Assembly (NCBI RefSeq): GCF_014647875.1
Contig: NZ_BMQA01000007.1
Location: 248,001-312,000, forward strand
DNA: 64,000 bases
Source of the DNA: Streptomyces brasiliensis
GTDB lineage: Bacteria; Actinomycetota; Actinomycetes; Streptomycetales; Streptomycetaceae
Direction of reading: 5' to 3'
Part shown: in pieces, positions 42,978 to 49,867 of the stretch
How positions within the stretch are numbered: position 1 is the stretch's first letter
Layout of the letters: every line of letters starts with the position of its first letter
Made by a program: the position numbers and the translations under genes
The notes under the pieces: generated by a model
Databases searched by the model: none
What the model was told of the DNA's origin: nothing
Seen by the model: only the letters and a program-made list of their open reading frames with translations

Positions 42978-43347
42978 GAGGATCGTCCTCCAGGTCGAAA
43001 GATCTTGAGAGATGCCGAAAGATGTTGAGAGGTGTCGATCGGTATCCAGATGGGTGGTGACGTCACCTCGTTCGCGAGGTGACGGATGTCCGAAGAGCCG
43101 TCGGCGGGCCGGGATTCCGGTCGCGCCATAGGCGGTTCCGAGGGCCGCCATAAGCGCGGGGGCGTCTGGTACTCGGGGGCGCGCGGTCGGGGCGTGCCGC
43201 GTGGACACACAGGCCGTGGCGGGTGCGCGGCGGAAGGCCGCGCTTATGGCCGACTTCCGGGAAACGAATGGCTGGACCGCGATCCACGGCGGGAGTCCTG
43301 CGGTTGTACGACACGGACCGCACGTCGATCACGAGGTGAGGGAAACG
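42978..43347. promoter_or_regulatory. 370-bp divergent control region with stacked repeats
   Basis: Between the truncated SDR and the disulfide reductase there are several elements. Two 20-bp direct repeats (42996-43015, 43016-43035) share CGAAAGAT and TTGAGAG blocks. A perfect 10-bp hairpin (43061-43070 with 43075-43084) is made of CGTCACCTCG arms. A 13-bp inverted repeat GCCATAAGCGCGG (43147-43159) pairs with 43238-43250, and a related copy GCCATAGGCG lies at 43125. No gene-like frame uses the region. The density suggests more than one regulator. Confidence 0.5.
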
Positions 43348-44805
43348 ATGAGCGAAGCACACGAAACACACGAGAACGGCGTCTACGACCTGATCGTCCT
43401 CGGCGCGGGCCCGGTCGGCCAGAACGTCGCCGACCGCGCCCGCGCGGCCGGTCTCTCCGTCGCCGTCGTGGAGCGGGAGCTGGTGGGCGGCGAGTGCTCC
43501 TACTGGGCCTGCGTCCCCAGCAAGGCCCTGCTCCGCCCGGTCATCGCGGCCTCCGAGGCCCGCCGGGTGGACGGCGCCCGGCAGGCCGTCACCGGTCCGC
43601 TCGACGCGGAGGCGGTCTTCGCCCGCCGCGACCGGTACGTCACCGAGTGGGACGACAGCGGCCAGGCCCTGTGGGTGAAGGGCATCGGCGCCGACCTGTA
43701 CCGCGGGCACGGCCGGATCGACGGTCCCCGCACGGTCACCGTCACCCGGGACGACGGCGGCCGGCAGACCCTCACCGCCCGGCACGCGGTGGCCCTCGCC
43801 ACGGGCAGCAAGCCGGTGCTGCCCGATGTGCCAGGCATCGAGGAGGCCCGTCCCTGGACGAACCGGCACGGCACCGACTCCTCCGCCGTGCCCGCCCGGC
43901 TCGCGGTCGTCGGCGGCGGAGGGGTCGGCGTCGAGATGGCCACCCTCTGGCAGGGCCTCGGCTCGCACGTCACGCTGCTCGCCCGCCGCGCCCTGCTGCC
44001 CCGCATGGAACCCTTCGCCGGCGAACTGGTCGCCCAGGGTCTGACCGAGGCGGGCGCGGACGTGCGTACCGGTGTACGGGTGACCGCCGTACGCCGCCCG
44101 GACCCCGCCGGGCCGGTCACCCTCACCCTCGACGACGGCGGCGAACTGGAGGCCGACGAGGCGCTGTTCGCCACCGGCCGCAGGCCCGCCACCGACGACC
44201 TCGGCCTCGACACGGTCGGCCTCACGCCAGGCGCCTGGCTGGACGTGGACACCACCGGCCTGGTCCAGGGCGTCGACGGCGACTGGCTGTACGCCCTCGG
44301 CGACATCAACCACCGCGCCCTGCTCACCCACCAGGGCAAGTACCAGGCGCGGACGGCGGGCGACGCCATCGCCGCGCGGGCCGCCGGCCGGCCCCTGGAC
44401 GACGGGCCCTGGGGCGACCACGCCACCACCGCCGACCAGCACGCCGTACCGCAGGTCTTCTTCACCGACCCCGAGGCGGCCGCCGTGGGCCTGAGCGCTG
44501 AGCAGGCCGAGGCCGCCGGGCACCGCGTGCGGACCGTCGACCTCGACATGAACGCGGCCCAGGGTGCCAACCTCTTCGCCGACGGCTACCCGGGCCACGC
44601 CCGCCTGGTGATCGACAGCGACCGGGACGTCCTGCTCGGGGCGACGTTCGTCGGACCGGGGGTGGGAGATCTGCTGCACTCGGCGACGATCGCGGTCGTC
44701 GGCGAGGTGCCGATCAAGCGGCTGCGGCACGCGGTCGCCTCGTTCCCGACGGTCAGCGAGATCTGGGTGTTCCTCGTGGCGGCGGCACGGGGCGCCGGGC
44801 ACTGA
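43348..44805 (+). CDS. Class I pyridine nucleotide-disulfide oxidoreductase (lipoamide dehydrogenase-like)
   Basis: This 485-residue FAD enzyme has an FAD-binding motif YDLIVLGAGPVGQNVADRA, redox-active disulfide GGECSYWACVPSKALLRP (CX4C), NAD(P) motif LAVVGGGGVGVEMA and a central FAD motif YALGDINHRALLTHQGKYQA. The C-terminal dimerisation domain ends SFPTVSEIW, where lipoamide dehydrogenases have HPTLSE. The catalytic base His is therefore Phe, so a dihydrolipoamide or glutathione-type reaction is doubtful. It may transfer electrons to another acceptor, as mercuric-reductase-like and transhydrogenase-like relatives do. The ATG at 43348 has AGGG upstream. Confidence 0.88.
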   Translation: MSEAHETHENGVYDLIVLGAGPVGQNVADRARAAGLSVAVVERELVGGECSYWACVPSKALLRPVIAASEARRVDGARQAVTGPLDAEAVFARRDRYVTEWDDSGQALWVKGIGADLYRGHGRIDGPRTVTVTRDDGGRQTLTARHAVALATGSKPVLPDVPGIEEARPWTNRHGTDSSAVPARLAVVGGGGVGVEMATLWQGLGSHVTLLARRALLPRMEPFAGELVAQGLTEAGADVRTGVRVTAVRRPDPAGPVTLTLDDGGELEADEALFATGRRPATDDLGLDTVGLTPGAWLDVDTTGLVQGVDGDWLYALGDINHRALLTHQGKYQARTAGDAIAARAAGRPLDDGPWGDHATTADQHAVPQVFFTDPEAAAVGLSAEQAEAAGHRVRTVDLDMNAAQGANLFADGYPGHARLVIDSDRDVLLGATFVGPGVGDLLHSATIAVVGEVPIKRLRHAVASFPTVSEIWVFLVAAARGAGH

Positions 44806-44896
44806 GCGCGGCGCCGGTGTCCTGACTTCCGTGATGCGACCATGACACGGCGTGGCTCTCTGGCGCGGGCGGCGCCAGGTGGGTGAGGATGCGTGG

Positions 44897-45598
44897 GTGA
44901 ACGATCACATAGCGCGCAACGTCACCCTCCGCCCGGTCGCGTCGGCCGCCCGGATCGCTGTCGTCATGCTGCTGCTCGCCGGCGCTGTCTGGGTCGTGCG
45001 GGCGGTGTGGGAGATCCGGCTCGCGGTGGCCGGGGAACCGGCCTCCGGCCCGCCCGACCAGGGCGGCGGCACGTACCGGCCACCGACCGCGCTGGAGGAC
45101 TCGTACGACCTGGTCCTGTCCATCGGCGGCGGCGTGGTGCTGCTCTGCGCGGTCGCGTTCCTGTCGTGGCTGTGGCGGGTCCGGGACAACGCGCGTGTGC
45201 TGTCGGGGCAGAAGCCGAAGTACCTCGGCTTCTGGGTCTACCTCGGCTGGATCGTGCCGATCGCGAACCTGTGGGTGCCGCGCGGACTCGTCGTGGACGT
45301 CCACCGGGCGAGCGACCCGGAGCGGCCCGCGCCCCTCCTGCTGAACGTGTGGTGGGTCCTGTGGCTCATCGGCACGTTCAGCGGCGTCGGCATGATCTAC
45401 GAAGACGGCAAGGACCAGGTCATCGCGCGCGCCTACTCCGACATCGGGACCCTGCTCGCCTCCGACGCGGCCCTGATCGGCGCCGCCGTCGCCGGTGCCC
45501 TCATGGTCCGCAGGGTCACCGAGGCCCAGCGGCGTCGGGCGGCGACCTGGACTCCGCCCGCGGCCGACGTCCGGGCGTCGGAGCCGGTGCGACCGTAA
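44897..45598 (+). CDS. DUF4328 membrane protein
   Basis: This 233-residue protein has four predicted helices (~15-35, ~75-95, ~120-140, ~155-180). The arrangement VLLCAVAFLSWLWRVRDNARVLSG, then KPKYLGFWVYLGWIVPIANLWVPRGLVVDV, then LNVWWVLWLIGTF matches DUF4328, in which the WxxPxxNLWxPR signature is diagnostic. The function is unknown. The GTG at 44897 follows GAGGA. It runs in the same direction as the reductase and the following two genes, and may be cotranscribed with them. Confidence 0.85.
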   Translation: MNDHIARNVTLRPVASAARIAVVMLLLAGAVWVVRAVWEIRLAVAGEPASGPPDQGGGTYRPPTALEDSYDLVLSIGGGVVLLCAVAFLSWLWRVRDNARVLSGQKPKYLGFWVYLGWIVPIANLWVPRGLVVDVHRASDPERPAPLLLNVWWVLWLIGTFSGVGMIYEDGKDQVIARAYSDIGTLLASDAALIGAAVAGALMVRRVTEAQRRRAATWTPPAADVRASEPVRP

Positions 45599-45646
45599 CG
45601 TGCGGGGGGACAGCCGGCGGCAGACGGACGAGGTACGGGACCCATC

Positions 45647-46312
45647 ATGACCACCATCGCCATCATCGGGGCGGGTCCCGGCCTGGGGTCCGCCGTCGCG
45701 CGCCGGTTCGGGCGGGAGGGGTACGACGTCGCCCTCGTCGCCCGTGACCGGGCGCGGCTCGACGCGCTGGCCGCGGAGCTGGCCGCGGAGGGTGTCACGG
45801 CGCGCGGGTTCAGCGCCGACGTGCGCGACCCGGAGTCGCTGGGGGCCGCGCTGGACGAGGCGGCCGCCGCCCTCGGCACGATCGAAGTGCTGCAGTACAG
45901 TCCGGTCCCGCACCGGGACTTCATGCGCCCGGTCCTTCGGACCACGCACCGGGACCTGGTCGGACCGGTCGAGTTCTCGGTCTACGGCCCCGTCGTCGCC
46001 GTACAGCGGGTCCTGCCCGGTATGCGCGAGCTGGGCCGCGGCACGATCCTGTTCGTCAACGGCGGCACCGCCGTCGTCCCGCACCCCGATCGCGCGGGCA
46101 CGTCGATCGCGTTCGCCGCCGAGAGCGCGTACGGCCACCTGCTGCACGACGCGCTCGCCGCCGAGGGCATCCACGTCGCCCAGCTCGTCATCCCCGGCGC
46201 GATCGTCCCCGGGCACGTGCGCAAGGATCCCGCCGTGCTCGCGGACACCCTGTGGGACCTGCACCGCACCCGGCACGGCTTCCGCCACTACGCCGACGAC
46301 CTCGACGGCTGA
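45647..46312 (+). CDS. SDR-like protein lacking the YxxxK catalytic pair
   Basis: This 221-residue protein has an excellent Rossmann start, TIAIIGAGPGLGSAVARRFGREGYDVAL, and DVRDPESLGAALDEAAAALG. The expected catalytic Ser and Tyr-x3-Lys are not seen: after TILFVNGGTAVVPHPDRAG the corresponding stretch is FAAESAYGHLLHDALAAEG, with Leu where Lys should be. It still ends VAQLVIPGAIVPGH like an SDR. It may be an NAD(P)-binding regulatory or atypical dehydrogenase, as in other actinobacterial members. It ends 9 bp before the next small gene. Confidence 0.8.
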   Translation: MTTIAIIGAGPGLGSAVARRFGREGYDVALVARDRARLDALAAELAAEGVTARGFSADVRDPESLGAALDEAAAALGTIEVLQYSPVPHRDFMRPVLRTTHRDLVGPVEFSVYGPVVAVQRVLPGMRELGRGTILFVNGGTAVVPHPDRAGTSIAFAAESAYGHLLHDALAAEGIHVAQLVIPGAIVPGHVRKDPAVLADTLWDLHRTRHGFRHYADDLDG

Positions 46313-46321
46313 GGGCGCGGC

Positions 46322-46636
46322 ATGACGTCCGAGGGGGGCCTGGAGGAGGGGCTGGGGGACATACCGCGTGGGAAGGAACTCGCCGTCTGGTTCGGCGGGG
46401 CGTCCGTCGGGGTCTGGTTGTGCTGTCCGTTCTGGACGCTGACCTGCTTCGTCGCGCTGCCGCTCGGCCTGATCGGCCTGGTGTGCGCCCGGATCGAGTA
46501 CCTGGAGGCGCTGGACGGCCGCGCGCACCGGCGCCGGGCCGTCACCGGAGGCGTGCTGTCCCTGGTGGGTACCGCGGCCGCCATCGTCTACCTGGTCTTC
46601 CTCGTCTCACACCCGGACCTGCCCGCCCAGGGCTGA
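46322..46636 (+). CDS. Small membrane protein (DUF4190-like)
   Basis: This 104-residue protein has two or three helices (~20-55 and ~75-95), in the order ASVGVWLCCPFWTLTCFVALPLGLIGLVCAR and GGVLSLVGTAAAIVYLVFLV. The arrangement resembles DUF4190-type small membrane proteins. It follows the SDR-like gene by 9 bp and is likely in the same transcript. The function is unknown. Confidence 0.75.
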   Translation: MTSEGGLEEGLGDIPRGKELAVWFGGASVGVWLCCPFWTLTCFVALPLGLIGLVCARIEYLEALDGRAHRRRAVTGGVLSLVGTAAAIVYLVFLVSHPDLPAQG

Positions 46637-46729
46637 GACCCCGGCCCCCACGGCACTCGCGGTGGCGGAACGCCGGTTCTGCGTCACGATGGTGATGTTG
46701 ACCGGAATGCACCCTGCAAGGGGGTCAAG

Positions 46730-47677
46730 ATGGCTGTGGAAATACCTCCCCTGGTCAAGCCCTCCGTGCTGAGGCGTCGCGCCGGTCTCCTGGGGGAATG
46801 CCTGGCGGAGTTCCTGGGGACGTTCGTTCTCATCTCCTTCGGCTGCGGTTCGGTCGCGATGGCGGTGGCGGCGCTGCCGGGATCGGGCCGTACGGCGGGA
46901 CCCACGACGTTCTTCCTCGGCGCGGGCGACTGGCTGCTGATCACCTGGGGCTGGGCCATGGCCGTCGTCTTCGGCGTCTACGTGGCAGGCGGCGTCAGCG
47001 GGGCGCACATCAACCCCGCGGTCACGCTGGCGTTCGCGGCGCGCCGCAAGTTCCCGTGGATCAAGGTCCTCCCTTACTGGATCTCGCAGGTCATCGGCGC
47101 GTTCGCGGGCGCGGCACTCGTGTACCTCGTCTACCACGACGCGATCAACACCTTCGACGCGGCGATGAAGGGACCGAAGACGGGCGGGCACACGGTCGCG
47201 TCGTTCTCGATCTTCGCGACGTTCCCGGCGGCGTACTTCCACGGCGGGATCTGGGGCCCGCTCATCGACCAGATCGTCGGCACCGCGTTCCTGCTGATGT
47301 TCATCGTGGCCGTCATCGACCTGCGCAACACGGCGGTGAAGGCGAACCTCGGCCCGCTGGTCGTCGGCTTCGCGGTCGCCGCGATCGGCATGTCGTACGG
47401 GGCGAACGCGGGGTATGCCGTCAACCCGGCCCGTGACTTCGGGCCGCGTCTGCTCACGTATGCCGCCGGCTGGAAGGAACTGGCGTTCCCCGGCAGCTCA
47501 CCGGGGGCGTACAGCGGCTACTTCTGGGTCCCCATCGTCGGCCCGCTGATCGGCGGCGTGATCGGCGTGCTGATCTACGACCTGCTCATCGGTGACATCC
47601 TGCATCAGCGCGCCGCGATGGGCCTGCGCCCGGAACTGGGCCGGGCCCGGCCGGAGAAGACGTCCGACGAGGAGTAG
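46730..47677 (+). CDS. MIP family channel (aquaporin/glycerol facilitator)
   Basis: This 315-residue channel has both half-helix motifs: SGAHINPAVTLAF (NPA) and GYAVNPARDFGPRLLTY (NPA followed by Arg-Asp). The Asp after the second NPA-R and the length are typical of glycerol facilitators rather than strict water channels. Six helices are visible. No glycerol kinase or dehydrogenase gene is nearby, so the permeant solute is open. A GGGGG motif sits before the ATG at 46730. Confidence 0.92.
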   Translation: MAVEIPPLVKPSVLRRRAGLLGECLAEFLGTFVLISFGCGSVAMAVAALPGSGRTAGPTTFFLGAGDWLLITWGWAMAVVFGVYVAGGVSGAHINPAVTLAFAARRKFPWIKVLPYWISQVIGAFAGAALVYLVYHDAINTFDAAMKGPKTGGHTVASFSIFATFPAAYFHGGIWGPLIDQIVGTAFLLMFIVAVIDLRNTAVKANLGPLVVGFAVAAIGMSYGANAGYAVNPARDFGPRLLTYAAGWKELAFPGSSPGAYSGYFWVPIVGPLIGGVIGVLIYDLLIGDILHQRAAMGLRPELGRARPEKTSDEE

Positions 47678-47694
47678 CGCGGGCCTCCCGCGTG

Positions 47695-49248
47695 TCAACC
47701 GCCCGCGCCGTACGTCAGGTTGGAGCACAGGTCGTCGTCGGCGGAGCGGGCGTCCGACGCCACCGAGCTGGGCACGGTGGTCGGGGCAGGGGAGGCGCTG
47801 GATTCCTTGGCGTAGTCGGCGCCGACGACCACGTTGAGCACGGCGCCGCCGATGGACTCGAGCTGGGCGCCCGGGAACAGTTCGGCGAGCGTGTCGGCCC
47901 GGGTGCGCAGTCCTGGCCCGTACTGGACGACGGTCGTGGTGTGCTGCTTGTTGAGCGCGTTCGCGGTACTGGTGACGGTGAAGCCGTGCGCGGTGAGCAT
48001 CCGGGCCGTGTCGGAGGCGAGGCCGTCGGTGGTGGTGCCGTTGTAGACGGCGACGTCGATACCGGCGCCGGAGACGGTCTCGGTGGGAGACGCGGAGGCT
48101 GACGCACTCGCCTTCGTCTTCTTCTTGCCGCTGGCGTCCTTGCCGTCGATCGTGCGGTCGTCCTTGAGCGCCGCCCACAGGTCGGAGGCGTCCGGCTCGA
48201 CGACGGCGATGCGTGAACCCTCGTAACGCCAGGGGATCTTCACGAACTTGGTGTTGTGCAGGTCGACGTTCTTCAGGGACATCGCGAAGGAGATCAGCTT
48301 GTTCGCGGTGCCGAGGCCCGGGTCGACCGTCATGGACTTGGTGGCGGCGGTGGCCAGCGGCAGCAGCTTGGTCGGGGTGAGTCCGTCGCTCTTGATCTTC
48401 TTCATGAGGCTGGAGACGAACGCCTGCTGGCGCTGGATGCGGCCTATGTCGGAGCCGTCGCCGATGCCGTGCCTGAGCCGGACGTAGTCGAGGGCCTGCT
48501 GCCCCTCGACCTTCTGCTCGCCCTTCTTGAAGATGCGGCTGCCGCGGGTGGGGCGCTTGGGGTTGAGGTCGTTCTGGTACACGTCATCGGGCAGGCACAC
48601 CTCCACGCCGCCGACGACGTCCGTCAGCGCCGCGAAGCCCTTGAAGTCGATGACCACGGTGTGGTCCACGCGCAGCCCGGTCAGCTGCTCGACCGTGTTC
48701 TGGGTGCAGGCCGGGTTGCCCTTCTCCGTCTGACCGACCGAGAAGGCCGCGTTGAACATGGTGTCGGTCTGGGTCTTCGTCCAGCTGCCGTCCGGGAGTT
48801 TGCAGGGCGGGATCGTCACCAGGGTGTCGCGGGGGATGGAGACGGCCAGGGCGTTCTTGTGGTCGGCGTAGACGTGCAGCAGGAACGCGGTGTCGGAGCG
48901 GCCGATGTCGGTCTTGTCGCCGCCGCCCAGCGCGTCGTTGCCGTCGTTGCGCGCGTCGGAGCCGATGACCAGGACATTCTCGCCCTTGGAGGCGGCGGCG
49001 TCGGGGCGGTTCTTGGACAGCCCGTCGCCGTCGAAGGTGTTGATGTCGCCGTTGAGTTTGAGATAGATCCAGCCGAGGCCGGCGGTGCCGAGCACCACCA
49101 GGGCCAGCACGACGAGGAGAAAGGTCCGCCAGGGCCGGCGCCTGCGCTCACGCTCCGCACGCCGCCCGTGCCCCGCGCCACCACCGGCCGGCGCAGTCCG
49201 GCGCCGATGACGCGAGGGTGTCTCGAGGTCGTCCCTGATGCCGGTCAT
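47695..49248 (-). CDS. LCP (LytR-CpsA-Psr) family cell-wall glycopolymer ligase with LytR_C domain
   Basis: In this 517-residue protein a basic N-terminus (RHRRRTAPAGGG, RRAERERRRRPW) and one transmembrane helix (~43-62) anchor an extracytoplasmic LCP domain (~90-330). Key residues are in NVLVIGSDARND, AVSIPRDTLVTIP, YVRLRHG and IGRIQRQQAFV (Asp/Arg pairs that bind polyprenyl pyrophosphate). A LytR_C domain follows (GIDVAVYNGTTTDGLASDTARML). It should attach teichoic-acid-like or other glycopolymers to peptidoglycan. It is convergent with the aquaporin. Confidence 0.92.
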   Translation of the reverse strand: MTGIRDDLETPSRHRRRTAPAGGGAGHGRRAERERRRRPWRTFLLVVLALVVLGTAGLGWIYLKLNGDINTFDGDGLSKNRPDAAASKGENVLVIGSDARNDGNDALGGGDKTDIGRSDTAFLLHVYADHKNALAVSIPRDTLVTIPPCKLPDGSWTKTQTDTMFNAAFSVGQTEKGNPACTQNTVEQLTGLRVDHTVVIDFKGFAALTDVVGGVEVCLPDDVYQNDLNPKRPTRGSRIFKKGEQKVEGQQALDYVRLRHGIGDGSDIGRIQRQQAFVSSLMKKIKSDGLTPTKLLPLATAATKSMTVDPGLGTANKLISFAMSLKNVDLHNTKFVKIPWRYEGSRIAVVEPDASDLWAALKDDRTIDGKDASGKKKTKASASASASPTETVSGAGIDVAVYNGTTTDGLASDTARMLTAHGFTVTSTANALNKQHTTTVVQYGPGLRTRADTLAELFPGAQLESIGGAVLNVVVGADYAKESSASPAPTTVPSSVASDARSADDDLCSNLTYGAGG

Positions 49249-49436
49249 CCGCGCGCCCTCATCCGTCCGTACCGGTCCGGTTCATACAGAGGGGACGCCT
49301 GGCCCCGCCCTGTGGTTGTGCAGTTGCGCAAGGGGGCGAGGGTGGCGACGAAACCGGGCACCGCAGGCGCCCACCGGCACCCCCGCCCCGGCCGGCAGCC
49401 GTCGTTCCGTCCACCGAGTCCCGCACGCCGCGCCCG

Positions 49437-49670
49437 TCAGGGACTCGCGACGTCGAAGCCGTACCGCAGCGGCTCGCTCTTCACCTGGAAGTCGCGGCGG
49501 TAGACGAACACGGCGTCGGCGCGCACTCCGGCCTCGGGCGGCGCCTCCACCCGGCAGGGATACGTCACCTGGATCACGCGCGGCCGGTCGGAGACCTTCA
49601 TCCGCAGCCCGTCGGCGGGCCCGCCGTCGAGCACGGCGGTCTCCCAACCCGTCACGTCACTGGATTCCAC
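49437..49670 (-). CDS. Conserved hypothetical protein, 77 aa
   Basis: From GTG 49670 the frame reads ESSDVTGWETAVLDGGPADG, then MKVSDRPRVIQVTYPCRVEA, then VFVYRRDFQVKSEPLRYGF, ending at 49437. It is a small mixed-charge beta protein with no signal peptide. The pattern of substitutable third bases and the coding-like composition favour a real gene. It is divergent from the secreted beta-propeller protein across 197 bp and has no recognised domain. Confidence 0.6.
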   Translation of the reverse strand: MESSDVTGWETAVLDGGPADGLRMKVSDRPRVIQVTYPCRVEAPPEAGVRADAVFVYRRDFQVKSEPLRYGFDVASP

Positions 49671-49713
49671 GCACGAAAGTTTAATTCTCGCGCAAGTTTT
49701 ACGGATGGTGATG

Positions 49714-49753
49714 CCTGTCACGCGGGCCGCGGTGATCCCCGGCCCGTGACAGG
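49714..49753. promoter_or_regulatory. Inverted repeat upstream of the secreted beta-propeller gene
   Basis: CCTGTCACG...GGGCC (49714-49728) pairs with GGCCCGTGACAGG (49741-49753) around a 12-nt loop, with a two-base bulge. It lies in the 197-bp divergent region. It may be an operator for either gene. Confidence 0.45.
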
Positions 49754-49867
49754 CCCGGTGTCGGTGGCAGGTTCGGGTCAAGATCTGGCCAAAGGGGTGG
49801 ATGGGTCCGTGTGTGCGTGATCGGGTCTCCTGCGACGGCTCACACAGGCCCGTTCGGGAGGTTTCTG

